Origin: Desulfosporosinus acidiphilus SJ4 | Lineage (GTDB): Bacteria; Bacillota; Desulfitobacteriia; Desulfitobacteriales; Desulfitobacteriaceae | DNA: 64,000 bases | NCBI RefSeq assembly: GCF_000255115.2 | Contig: NC_018068.1 | Span: forward strand, 2,451,977-2,515,976 | Direction: 5' to 3' | Part shown: positions 1 through 7,991 of the stretch, one piece after another | Position numbering within the stretch: the first letter of the stretch is position 1 | Layout: every line of letters starts with the position of its first letter | The notes under the pieces: model-generated | What the model was told of the DNA's origin: nothing | The model's input: the letters and a program-made list of their open reading frames with translations, nothing else | Database searches by the model: none | Position numbers and translations under genes: made by a program

Positions 1-1034
1 TCAAGCAAGCAGTGAGCAACCACCCCAACAAAACCACGGAAAACTCATTTTGGATGCCACATGCACCCCGGCCGATGTGAAATATCCCACGGATTTTTCT
101 CTACTAAATGACGCACGGGAAAAGTTAGAGGCCATGGTGGACACCTTGCATGAGAATCAAATAGGGAAAGAGCTCAAGCCAAGAACCTATCGACAAAAGG
201 CACGTAAACTCTATCTGAAGTTAGAAAAGAATCGGAAACCCAGAAGTCGTGAAATCCGCAAGGCCATTCGGAAACAGCTGAGCTTCGTTACAAGAGACCT
301 TCAGATCGTCTTGAAACTATCAGCCAAGTACCCAGAAGGACTCAGTAAACGGCAGCAAAAAGACTTAGAAACCATACAAACACTCTTTGAACAGCAAAAA
401 ACCATGTATGACAAACGAGTCCACACTATAGAAGAGCGTATCGTGAGCATTAGCCAACCGCATGTTCGCCCGATTGTGAGGGGTAAAAAAACAGCAGCCA
501 CAGAATTTGGAGCGAAAGTTGCCATAAGTATCGTCAACGGATTTGCTTGGATCGAGAAGTTGAGTTGGGAAGCCTTTAATGAGGGCACCACCCTGATTGA
601 TTCGGTAGAAACCTATAAGGAGCGCCATGGAAACTATCCTGAATCCGTGATTGCCGATAAAATATATCGGAACCGAGACAACCTGCAGTACTGCAAGTTA
701 CATGGCATTCGGCTTAACGGGCCCAAACTAGGTCGACCCTCGAAGGATAAAAAAGAGCATTTAGAACAAAGGCGGCTAGAGAAACAAGAGGCAGGCCTAA
801 GAAATGCAGTCGAGGCGAAATTCGGTGAAGGAAAACGTCGTTATGGACTAGGTCGAATAATGGTACGTCTCAAAGAAACGAGTGAGACGGTCATTGGCTT
901 ACAGTTCATCATCATGAACCTGGGGAAGCGCCTCCGGGATCTTTTGTACCTTTTTTGGGAAACGCCTTTTTTCGAGTTGGGAGATTTTGTTTGTTGCCTA
1001 GAAACTAAAAATATGGGGACTGTTCAGTAATCCC
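1..1034 (+). mobile_element. IS5-superfamily insertion sequence, right part only (cut by window edge)
   Basis: This is the 3' part of an insertion sequence that continues beyond position 1. Its sequence matches the complete copy at 3441-5075, which lies in the opposite orientation. The outer end carries the 12-bp terminal repeat TTCAGTAATCCC at 1023-1034. The transposase stop codon lies inside that terminal repeat. The flank then reads TAAATAG, whereas the other copy is followed by TAATTAG, so the two copies sit in different target sites. Confidence 0.9.
2..1030 (+). CDS. IS5-superfamily transposase, C-terminal part (truncated by window start)
   Basis: The reading frame is open from the first bases of the window. 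It gives the last 342 or so residues of the 516-residue transposase encoded complete at 3445-4995, and the shared part appears identical. It contains the DATCTPADVK segment with the first catalytic Asp, a long basic coiled insertion, and the ADKIYRNRDN segment with the second Asp. No start codon belongs at position 50; the gene begins outside the window. The identity of the two copies points to recent transposition and an intact enzyme. Confidence 0.9.
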   Translation, partial: QASSEQPPQQNHGKLILDATCTPADVKYPTDFSLLNDAREKLEAMVDTLHENQIGKELKPRTYRQKARKLYLKLEKNRKPRSREIRKAIRKQLSFVTRDLQIVLKLSAKYPEGLSKRQQKDLETIQTLFEQQKTMYDKRVHTIEERIVSISQPHVRPIVRGKKTAATEFGAKVAISIVNGFAWIEKLSWEAFNEGTTLIDSVETYKERHGNYPESVIADKIYRNRDNLQYCKLHGIRLNGPKLGRPSKDKKEHLEQRRLEKQEAGLRNAVEAKFGEGKRRYGLGRIMVRLKETSETVIGLQFIIMNLGKRLRDLLYLFWETPFFELGDFVCCLETKNMGTVQ

Positions 1035-1126
1035 TAAATAGCAGAAGAGTTTTATTGTATAACTCGAATGCTTGAACAACATACTAAAGGATAATGCCGA
1101 AAAGGTGTAAAAGGGAGGATGAATTA

Positions 1127-1396
1127 ATGGAAACTTTCGATGTTACAGTTAACGGATCCGGTTTTGATCCGGAATATAACTTTAACAACTACGCTTTAAC
1201 ACTCATCTTCCATAATGGCGGAAACGAAAAGACCGTAAGGGCCAATTTGCGCTATTATCCTGCAAATGATCAATGGGACCTTAATCCTATCTTTTATGAG
1301 TATTCAGAGGATGAGAAGAGAGAATTAATTACCCAAATTGTTGAAAATGACAATTTTAAAACTGTTTTCGAAGATCCTACGAACGTGTTAATGTAA
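1127..1396 (+). CDS. Small acidic protein of unknown function (89 aa)
   Basis: I do not recognise a family. The start at 1127 is chosen because a strong GGGAGG ribosome site lies at 1113-1118; an in-frame ATG at 1094 has none. The product is soluble and acidic, begins METFDVTVNGSG, and has alternating hydrophobic and polar stretches that suggest a beta-rich fold, with an Asp/Glu-rich C-terminal half. It has no signal peptide, membrane segment or Cys motif. It lies between two inverted IS copies, 224 bp upstream of the LTA-synthase-like gene, and is followed by a hairpin at 1418-1448, so it is probably monocistronic. It could be cargo of a composite element or a resident gene. Confidence 0.7.
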   Translation: METFDVTVNGSGFDPEYNFNNYALTLIFHNGGNEKTVRANLRYYPANDQWDLNPIFYEYSEDEKRELITQIVENDNFKTVFEDPTNVLM

Positions 1397-1417
1397 CTGA
1401 TTTTAACGTCATATGGG

Positions 1418-1448
1418 GAAGGAGGATGTGCCTGGCACTAACTCCTTC
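1418..1448 (+). terminator. Hairpin after the 89-aa gene, possible terminator
   Basis: GAAGGAG (1418-1424) pairs with CTCCTTC (1442-1448). An inner GTGCC/GGCAC stem lies at 1428-1438. The tract that follows is AAATTTT rather than a clean T-run, so termination is likely but not certain. Confidence 0.5.
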
Positions 1449-1620
1449 AAATTTTAATGTATGGACTTTTCTGACTCCTTGAAGTATGCTATATGCAAAA
1501 TATTTAGCAGAGGACTGATTAATCCTGTCGCAAAATGATGAACGGGTTGCTTATAGTTCCCCAAAGTTAAATTCGACACAAGGTATAGGAAAATTAGCAA
1601 ACCCGAAAAAAATTGAACTG

Positions 1621-3432
1621 ATGCAATTTGTAAAAAATAATATAATCTTAGTGTTCATGGTTCTTTCAATTTTAGCTAAGTTTATCTTATTTCTAGGCTT
1701 AGTTAATAATGATAATTCTTCTAAATTCAATTTTATGAAGGCATTTTATAGTTTTAGTTCGCCTCCGCCGCTTATTGTTTATATTTCCATGATTCTCATA
1801 CCACTGAGCTTTAGCTTCTTATTTCGAGGGCATTTGCGATTTTGGTTCATGATGCTCTGCAATATTTTAATGACTTCATTAGTTCTTGCTGACTTAATGT
1901 ATTATAGGGGTTTCAATAGTTTTATTTCTCCCTATATCCTTAGTCAAACAACGAATCTTGATAATTTATCAAGCAGTATCATTTCAATGCTGCGGCCGAT
2001 TGATGTTTTAATGTTCGCAGATCTTTTAGTATATGCTGCCCTTTGGTTTTTCAGGAAATCATTTTTTCAGCAAACACCCAGATACCGAATCGCCTTTTTG
2101 CTGACCTTTCTTTTGCCTATAACTTGTATTTACTATGAACATCTTCAATTGGATTTAAGCGGAAACCCTAATACTATGTTGTTCAGAGTTTCTTGGTCTC
2201 CTAATCAAACGATGTCTAACCTTTCTCCTTTGGGTTATCATATCTTTGATCTTTATAATTTTTATAAAAATAAGCATGTACAGCCAATTACGCCTCAGCA
2301 AACAGCGGAAATTCAAAATTGGTTTGAGCAAAAACAAGAAAACATGCCTACCAATCATTTTACAGGCATGTTTGCAGGTCAGAACCTTTTGGTGATTCAA
2401 GTTGAATCCCTTGAGAATTTTGTCATAAACCAGAAAATCAATGGCCAGGAAATCACGCCGAACCTCAATAAATTGCTGGCTAACAGTTTGTATTTTTCTA
2501 ATTTCTATGAACAAGTTAATAATGGGACAAGTTCTGATGCTGATCTAATGACGAATACTTCCGTTTACCCCATTCGCACCGGTGCTACCTTTTTCCGTTT
2601 CCCGGATAATACGTACAATTCACTGCCTAAAATGCTGGCGCAGAAAGGGTATTCAACGCTGGCCATTCATCCCGATAAAGGCGCTTATTGGAATTGGATG
2701 CCCGCTTTAAGGGCCATAGGTTTTGAAAAAACCTATGATGTCACTCATTTTGACGAGACAGAAAAAATTGGTTTAGGGATCAGTGATGGTTCTTACTTAA
2801 AGCAGATACCACCTATTATAGAAAAAGAGAAGCTGCCTTTCTATAATTTTATTGTCACTTTGACTAGTCACAATCCTTTTGACTTACCGGCGCAATATCG
2901 TACGCTCAAACTAAGCGATGAATTAAACCAATCTAAACTGGGTGGCTATTTTCAAAGCATCCATTATACGGATGAACAGATCGGTCACTTTCTCGATACT
3001 CTTGACCAAAGCGGAGTATTGAATAATACAGTTGTCGTGATTTACGGTGATCATACGGGAGTGCACAAGTATTATGATGATGAGGTAAAACAAGTACAGC
3101 CTCAGCAAAGCTGGTGGCTTGATGACAGCAAACGGATTCCTCTGATCATTTTTCACAAAGGAATGAAAGGGGAAGAGCTAAAAATTACCGGGGGACAAAT
3201 TGATACGATGCCAACAATTGCTTCCTTAATGGGAATCAACGAAAAACTCTATGCCAATACCGCTTTTGGCAGAAATCTCTTAAATACAAAAAAGAATTTT
3301 GCTGTTTTAGCCAATAAACAATATATAGGACAAGCGCCCACAAAAGATGACGAAGATCAAGCGATCATGGGCATTGATATGGCAGACCTTGTCATTGAGA
3401 AAAATTATTTTAAAACTCAGGGATATAAATAA
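1621..3432 (+). CDS. LTA-synthase family membrane sulfatase-fold phosphoglycerol transferase
   Basis: This resembles lipoteichoic acid synthases, which polymerise glycerol phosphate from phosphatidylglycerol on the outer membrane face. Residues 1-180 hold about five membrane segments. The extracellular sulfatase-fold domain starts near 250. Metal-site residues known from the family are visible: Glu262 in QVESLE, Asp477-His478 in YGDHTG and His417 in TSHNPF. The nucleophile motif reads NGTSSDAD, so Ser304 aligns with the usual catalytic Thr. The length (603 aa) fits the family (about 600-650). The ATG at 1621 has no good ribosome site, so the start is uncertain. An IS begins 8 bp after the stop codon, and the probable terminator now lies beyond it. 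The substrate cannot be read from sequence. Confidence 0.85.
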   Translation: MQFVKNNIILVFMVLSILAKFILFLGLVNNDNSSKFNFMKAFYSFSSPPPLIVYISMILIPLSFSFLFRGHLRFWFMMLCNILMTSLVLADLMYYRGFNSFISPYILSQTTNLDNLSSSIISMLRPIDVLMFADLLVYAALWFFRKSFFQQTPRYRIAFLLTFLLPITCIYYEHLQLDLSGNPNTMLFRVSWSPNQTMSNLSPLGYHIFDLYNFYKNKHVQPITPQQTAEIQNWFEQKQENMPTNHFTGMFAGQNLLVIQVESLENFVINQKINGQEITPNLNKLLANSLYFSNFYEQVNNGTSSDADLMTNTSVYPIRTGATFFRFPDNTYNSLPKMLAQKGYSTLAIHPDKGAYWNWMPALRAIGFEKTYDVTHFDETEKIGLGISDGSYLKQIPPIIEKEKLPFYNFIVTLTSHNPFDLPAQYRTLKLSDELNQSKLGGYFQSIHYTDEQIGHFLDTLDQSGVLNNTVVVIYGDHTGVHKYYDDEVKQVQPQQSWWLDDSKRIPLIIFHKGMKGEELKITGGQIDTMPTIASLMGINEKLYANTAFGRNLLNTKKNFAVLANKQYIGQAPTKDDEDQAIMGIDMADLVIEKNYFKTQGYK

Positions 3433-3440
3433 CTTAATTA

Positions 3441-5075
3441 GGGATTACTGAACAGTCCCCATATTTTTAGTTTCTAGGCAACAAACAAAATCTCCCAACT
3501 CGAAAAAAGGCGTTTCCCAAAAAAGGTACAAAAGATCCCGGAGGCGCTTCCCCAGGTTCATGATGATGAACTGTAAGCCAATGACCGTCTCACTCGTTTC
3601 TTTGAGACGTACCATTATTCGACCTAGTCCATAACGACGTTTTCCTTCACCGAATTTCGCCTCGACTGCATTTCTTAGGCCTGCCTCTTGTTTCTCTAGC
3701 CGCCTTTGTTCTAAATGCTCTTTTTTATCCTTCGAGGGTCGACCTAGTTTGGGCCCGTTAAGCCGAATGCCATGTAACTTGCAGTACTGCAGGTTGTCTC
3801 GGTTCCGATATATTTTATCGGCAATCACGGATTCAGGATAGTTTCCATGGCGCTCCTTATAGGTTTCTACCGAATCAATCAGGGTGGTGCCCTCATTAAA
3901 GGCTTCCCAACTCAACTTCTCGATCCAAGCAAATCCGTTGACGATACTTATGGCAACTTTCGCTCCAAATTCTGTGGCTGCTGTTTTTTTACCCCTCACA
4001 ATCGGGCGAACATGCGGTTGGCTAATGCTCACGATACGCTCTTCTATAGTGTGGACTCGTTTGTCATACATGGTTTTTTGCTGTTCAAAGAGTGTTTGTA
4101 TGGTTTCTAAGTCTTTTTGCTGCCGTTTACTGAGTCCTTCTGGGTACTTGGCTGATAGTTTCAAGACGATCTGAAGGTCTCTTGTAACGAAGCTCAGCTG
4201 TTTCCGAATGGCCTTGCGGATTTCACGACTTCTGGGTTTCCGATTCTTTTCTAACTTCAGATAGAGTTTACGTGCCTTTTGTCGATAGGTTCTTGGCTTG
4301 AGCTCTTTCCCTATTTGATTCTCATGCAAGGTGTCCACCATGGCCTCTAACTTTTCCCGTGCGTCATTTAGTAGAGAAAAATCCGTGGGATATTTCACAT
4401 CGGCCGGGGTGCATGTGGCATCCAAAATGAGTTTTCCGTGGTTTTGTTGGGGTGGTTGCTCACTGCTTGCTTGATCTTCACGACGATTGTCGTCTGTACA
4501 ACCTGAACTTGGTGGGGGAGTGTTTTGATCTTTATGATCTTCAGTTTCCGTCTTTGTTTCTCCCTTACATAAGGCTTCGTTCAGTTCAGCAATTACCTTA
4601 GCGTCGAGGCGTTTCCGAAAATGGACCATACTCGATGAATCGAACGGTGGAGTGGTTTGAAATTCCTCCAGCCCGATGAAGTATTGCAAATAGGGGTTTT
4701 CCATGATTTGTTGGACGGTTTCTTCGTCGGAAAATCCACACTTTTCTTTGATGATGAGGGCACCCAATGCGACACGAACTGGTTTCGCAACATTTCCAGT
4801 ATGCTTTGGGAAATGAGAAGCATATCGCTCTTCAACAACGTTCCAGGGAATCAAATCGGCCATCTTGACCCAACGGTTATTCGCATCAAGTTTGCCGCCT
4901 GCAAAAAATCTGAAGTCTTCGAGTAAGCTAATTTGACCTGTAGGTTTTCGGTACATTTTCGTCCCCCATCTGCAAGGTTTTTCGACCATATTCATCCTTT
5001 ATCTTGCTTTATTATACCACGAAAATGGCCTTAGTTCCTACTCCCATGCAGGTTTCGAGGTTATTCAGTAATCCC
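3441..5075 (-). mobile_element. Complete IS5-superfamily insertion sequence (1635 bp)
   Basis: It is bounded by perfect 12-bp inverted repeats: GGGATTACTGAA at 3441-3452 and its complement at 5064-5075. TAATTA occurs on both sides (3435-3440 and 5076-5081). Because that word is itself palindromic, it may be a 6-bp target duplication, a TA duplication or an extension of the inverted repeat. The element is in inverted orientation to the partial copy at 1-1034. Confidence 0.9.
3445..4995 (-). CDS. IS5-superfamily DDE transposase (DUF772-type N-terminus)
   Basis: This is a full-length 516-aa transposase. The N-terminal region, roughly residues 20-140, is the DNA-binding DUF772-like domain (LEDFRFFAGGKLDANN...WNVVEERYASHF). 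A low-complexity linker rich in Glu, Gln and Pro spans about residues 145-190. The catalytic domain follows with DATCTPADVK, ADKIYRNRDN and the C-terminal ETVIGLQFIIMNL helix. A long Lys/Arg-rich insertion, likely coiled coil, separates the catalytic segments. The stop codon lies within the terminal inverted repeat. A second in-frame ATG two codons downstream could be the real start. The frame is intact, so the element may be active. Confidence 0.9.
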   Translation of the reverse strand: MNMVEKPCRWGTKMYRKPTGQISLLEDFRFFAGGKLDANNRWVKMADLIPWNVVEERYASHFPKHTGNVAKPVRVALGALIIKEKCGFSDEETVQQIMENPYLQYFIGLEEFQTTPPFDSSSMVHFRKRLDAKVIAELNEALCKGETKTETEDHKDQNTPPPSSGCTDDNRREDQASSEQPPQQNHGKLILDATCTPADVKYPTDFSLLNDAREKLEAMVDTLHENQIGKELKPRTYRQKARKLYLKLEKNRKPRSREIRKAIRKQLSFVTRDLQIVLKLSAKYPEGLSKRQQKDLETIQTLFEQQKTMYDKRVHTIEERIVSISQPHVRPIVRGKKTAATEFGAKVAISIVNGFAWIEKLSWEAFNEGTTLIDSVETYKERHGNYPESVIADKIYRNRDNLQYCKLHGIRLNGPKLGRPSKDKKEHLEQRRLEKQEAGLRNAVEAKFGEGKRRYGLGRIMVRLKETSETVIGLQFIIMNLGKRLRDLLYLFWETPFFELGDFVCCLETKNMGTVQ

Positions 5076-5096
5076 TAATTAGCTTGAATGCTGCAT

Positions 5097-5140
5097 ACCT
5101 AAGTAAGTTTACGAAACCGCAGACTTACTTAGGTTTCTTT
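5097..5140 (+). terminator. Strong intrinsic terminator, probably of the LTA-synthase-like gene
   Basis: ACCTAAGTAAGT (5097-5108) pairs perfectly with ACTTACTTAGGT (5123-5134), followed by TTCTTT. No gene on the plus strand lies between it and the IS. Removing the IS would place it about 30 bp behind the stop codon at 3432, the normal spacing for that gene's own terminator. Confidence 0.75.
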
Positions 5141-5157
5141 AATTCCTGCCCCCTAAG

Positions 5158-5241
5158 CCGCTGGCCAAGACGATAAGCGGACGAGCTTATTGCCGCACTG
5201 CGACTCATTACGCATGCTCCAGCAGTGTGGGTTTGCCGAGT
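5158..5241. repeat. 84-bp hairpin-forming intergenic element, copy 1
   Basis: This block matches 30044-30127 over exactly 84 bp with no gap needed (about 65 identical positions by eye). Conserved parts are CCGCTG, GACGATAAGCGGACGA and GCCGAGT. Two hairpins are visible: ATAAGC/GCTTAT around a GGACGA loop, and CCGCACTGC pairing with GCAGTGTGG. Differences between copies concentrate in the loop of the second hairpin, and one stem pair changes between A-U and G-U. It lies directly behind the terminator at 5097-5140. Confidence 0.7.
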
Positions 5242-5274
5242 GTCTTAAAATATTCTTAACCTATTCTAAGTGTA

Positions 5275-5303
5275 TTGACGGATTTATTTGTAATTAGTAT
5301 AAT
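5275..5303 (+). promoter_or_regulatory. Sigma-A-type promoter for cydAB
   Basis: TTGACG at 5275-5280 and TATAAT at 5298-5303 are separated by 17 bp. This predicts a leader of roughly 170 nt before the cydA start at 5484. No clear Rex-type palindrome was seen in the leader. Confidence 0.75.
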
Positions 5304-5483
5304 ATTAATCAAAGAAATAATATATATATTTTGACTAATCGATCTATTGTTCTATGTAATTCTATTCAGTAAACCAATTATTAGCGCAATGTATTCAAAT
5401 AAAAAAGAAGTGGGGGGATCAATTGTAACAAATCCAACTGAACGTGGTGTAGTTCGGGTTACTATGAAAGTGGAGGTGCGTCG

Positions 5484-6869
5484 ATGACTCAACTTATTTT
5501 ATCAAGATTACAGTTTGCAGTGACAACATCGTATCATTTTTTGTTTGTACCATTGACCCTGGGTCTTGGTATTTTAGTTGCCTTAATGGAGACTTTTTAT
5601 GTAAAGACAGGTAATGAGACCTATAAAACGATGACTAAATTTTGGGGTAAACTCTTTCTGATTAATTTTGCTATGGGCGTAGTAACAGGTTTAGTTCAAG
5701 AATTTCAATTTGGCATGAACTGGTCTGAATATTCACGTTTTGTCGGAGATATTTTCGGAGCTCCTTTAGCAGTTGAAGCTTTACTGGCCTTTTTCTTAGA
5801 ATCAACATTCTTAGGAGTTTGGGTTTTTGGTTGGGATAGATTGTCCAAAAAAGTACATCTACTTAGTATTTGGCTAGTTGCGATATCTTCCAATCTTTCG
5901 GCCTTATGGATTTTAATTGCTAACTCTTTTATGCAAGAACCCGTTGGCTTTACTCTGCGTAATGGCCGGGCTGAAATGACTGATTTTTTTGCTTTAGTAA
6001 CGAACCCCCATGTATTTTATCAGTTTCCCCATACGGTGCTCAGCGGATTTGTCACAGCAGCATTTTTCGTTATGGGAATTAGCGCCTATCATCTAATAAA
6101 GAAGAACCATTCGGACGTTTTTCGTCGTTCATTTCATATAGCTGTCGTATTTGGTATCATTAGTACTTTCGGAGTTACTGGAATTGGGCATTTGCAAGGT
6201 ATGTATCTTGTTAAAACACAGCCTATGAAAATGGCGGCTGCTGAAGCACATTGGAATACTGAAAATCCGGCAGGTTTATTGTTAGTCGCCTCTATTGATC
6301 AACAAAAGGAAAAAAATAATGCCCAAATTGAAATCCCCGGTTTGTTAAGTTTTCTTTCCTATGATAGCTTTACTGGAGAAGTTAAAGGAATCAAAGAACT
6401 TCAAGCAGCCGATATCAAGCAATATGGACCAGGTAACTATATACCTCCAGTAACCTCGTTGTTCTGGAGTTTTCGAATCATGCTTGCCGCAGGACTCTGG
6501 CTGGTGTTAATGGTTCTTCTAGGGTTGTATTTCTACAAAACAAAGCGCTTAGAACAGAAGACGTGGTTTTTAAAGCTCTTATTATTTACAATTCCAGTTC
6601 CATATATCGCGAATACTGCAGGTTGGTATTTGACAGAAGTCGGTCGTCAGCCCTGGATTGTCTATGGACTGCAAAAAGTCGAGGCGGGCGTTTCTACCTC
6701 CGTATCAGCTGTTTCCATGCTCATTGCTTTGACCGGTTTTGCCTTCATCTATGCAATTTTAGCTATTGCGGATGTTTACCTCTTAGTTAAATTCATTAAG
6801 AAGGGTCCTGAAGAGGCAAGCCCGGAAATAATGGATCATGAAATGAAGGGGGCGTCATTATGGACTTAA
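5484..6869 (+). CDS. cydA: Cytochrome bd quinol oxidase subunit I
   Basis: This is the membrane subunit that oxidises quinol and carries the three hemes of cytochrome bd, a high-affinity terminal oxidase. Visible family residues are His18 (heme ligand in SYHFLF), Glu99 and Glu106 (EALLAFFLEST), His183 (FPHTVLSG), Arg331 and Met333 (FWSFRIM), the quinol-loop QPMKMAAAEAHW stretch and GRQPW at 387-391. At 461 aa it is the short-Q-loop type common in Firmicutes. GGAGG lies just upstream of the ATG. It overlaps cydB by 10 bp, so the two are co-translated. In a strict anaerobe the usual inferred role is oxygen scavenging. Confidence 0.97.
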   Translation: MTQLILSRLQFAVTTSYHFLFVPLTLGLGILVALMETFYVKTGNETYKTMTKFWGKLFLINFAMGVVTGLVQEFQFGMNWSEYSRFVGDIFGAPLAVEALLAFFLESTFLGVWVFGWDRLSKKVHLLSIWLVAISSNLSALWILIANSFMQEPVGFTLRNGRAEMTDFFALVTNPHVFYQFPHTVLSGFVTAAFFVMGISAYHLIKKNHSDVFRRSFHIAVVFGIISTFGVTGIGHLQGMYLVKTQPMKMAAAEAHWNTENPAGLLLVASIDQQKEKNNAQIEIPGLLSFLSYDSFTGEVKGIKELQAADIKQYGPGNYIPPVTSLFWSFRIMLAAGLWLVLMVLLGLYFYKTKRLEQKTWFLKLLLFTIPVPYIANTAGWYLTEVGRQPWIVYGLQKVEAGVSTSVSAVSMLIALTGFAFIYAILAIADVYLLVKFIKKGPEEASPEIMDHEMKGASLWT

Positions 6870-7864
6870 ATATTCTTTGGTTTATCTTGATTGCGGTCTT
6901 GTTTGTGGGCTTCTTTTTCCTGGAAGGATTTGATTTTGGAGTAGGAATATTACTGCCTATCCTCGGTAAAAATGATGTGGAACGTCGAATGATTATTAAT
7001 ACCATCGGCCCCCATTGGGATGGCAATGAAGTCTGGATGATTACAGCAGGCGGTGCCATATTTGCCGCTTTTCCCAATTGGTATGCGACCTTGTTCAGCG
7101 GTTTCTTTCTGGCGTTGTTTTTCGTTTTGGTAGCCCTGATTATAAGAGGTGTGGCCTTCGAATTCAGAAGCAGTCATTCAGCCTCCGGTTGGCGAAACAC
7201 TTGGGATTGGGCAATTTTTACCGGCAGTTTATTATCAGCGATTCTCTGGGGAGTTGCTGTGGCAAACTTAATCAAGGGAGTACCCATCGATGCTAAGATG
7301 CAATACGTCGGGACTTTCTTTACTCTGCTTTCTCCTTATACAATTGTAGGCGGGCTAACGACTCTCTTTGTCTTCGCCTTCCATGGCGCCTTGTTCCTTA
7401 GTCTCAAAACCACAGGAGAAATGGCTGATCGATCGAGGAAAACAGCTCGCGGTCTGGGCTTAGGAGCTATTTTGATCGTACTGATTATGGCGGGGTTAAC
7501 GTACGTTCAGACGGATCTCTTCTCGCACACAGGGGCCGGAATCCTCTTGCTGTCATCCGGCATAGCTCTTATCTTGGCCAACGTCCTGCTGCGTTCACAA
7601 AAAGCAAAAGCTTCCTTTATCCTTAATGGCGTGACCATTCTTTTATTTACCCTGGCGATGTTTTGGGGACTTTTCCCACGCGTTATGGTTTCGAGTCTTA
7701 ACCCAAATTGGAGTTTGACAATTTATAATGCTTCTTCTAGTCCCTATACTTTAAAAATCATGACCATTGTTGCTCTCACCATGGTTCCTATTGTTTTACT
7801 TTATCAAGGCTGGACTTACTGGGTATTTCGCAAGCGTGTTACCGAAAAAGACTTACATTATTAA
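6860..7864 (+). CDS. cydB: Cytochrome bd quinol oxidase subunit II
   Basis: This is the second membrane subunit of the bd oxidase (334 aa, the usual length). It has about eight to nine membrane segments and the family signatures FFFLEGFDFGVGILLP near the N-terminus and NTIGPHWDGNEVW. The start at 6860 follows a GGGGG-containing ribosome site inside the end of cydA. A hairpin terminator follows at 7885-7955, so cydAB forms its own transcription unit, with cydDC starting 128 bp later. Confidence 0.97.
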   Translation: MDLNILWFILIAVLFVGFFFLEGFDFGVGILLPILGKNDVERRMIINTIGPHWDGNEVWMITAGGAIFAAFPNWYATLFSGFFLALFFVLVALIIRGVAFEFRSSHSASGWRNTWDWAIFTGSLLSAILWGVAVANLIKGVPIDAKMQYVGTFFTLLSPYTIVGGLTTLFVFAFHGALFLSLKTTGEMADRSRKTARGLGLGAILIVLIMAGLTYVQTDLFSHTGAGILLLSSGIALILANVLLRSQKAKASFILNGVTILLFTLAMFWGLFPRVMVSSLNPNWSLTIYNASSSPYTLKIMTIVALTMVPIVLLYQGWTYWVFRKRVTEKDLHY

Positions 7865-7884
7865 GTCTCAAATATTAAAATAGT

Positions 7885-7955
7885 ATGAGGGCCTGTTCTT
7901 AAAGCATTCCTTCGATTTAAATCTAGAATGCCAAAGGGAAAAGCCCTCATTTTTA
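7885..7955 (+). terminator. Branched hairpin terminator after cydB
   Basis: ATGAGGGC (7885-7892) pairs with GCCCTCAT (7943-7950), followed by TTTTAT. An inner GCATTC/GAATGC stem makes the structure branched. Read-through into cydDC remains possible, as no separate strong promoter for cydD was seen. Confidence 0.75.
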
Positions 7956-7991
7956 TGTGAATTCACCGTTAAAACTTAGGAGATGAATTAA

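Noticed and set aside
50-1030. Apparent separate gene starting at 50
   Set aside because: The frame continues to the window edge and matches the internal part of the complete transposase, so the TTG at 50 is internal.
1035-3440. Clean composite transposon carrying the LTA-synthase-like gene
   Set aside because: The gene's likely terminator lies outside the right IS copy, which fits separate IS insertion better. Kept only as a possibility.
5304-5483. Rex or FNR-type operator in the cydA leader
   Set aside because: No palindrome close to TTGTGAA-N4-TTCACAA or TTGAT-N4-ATCAA in the right position was found.
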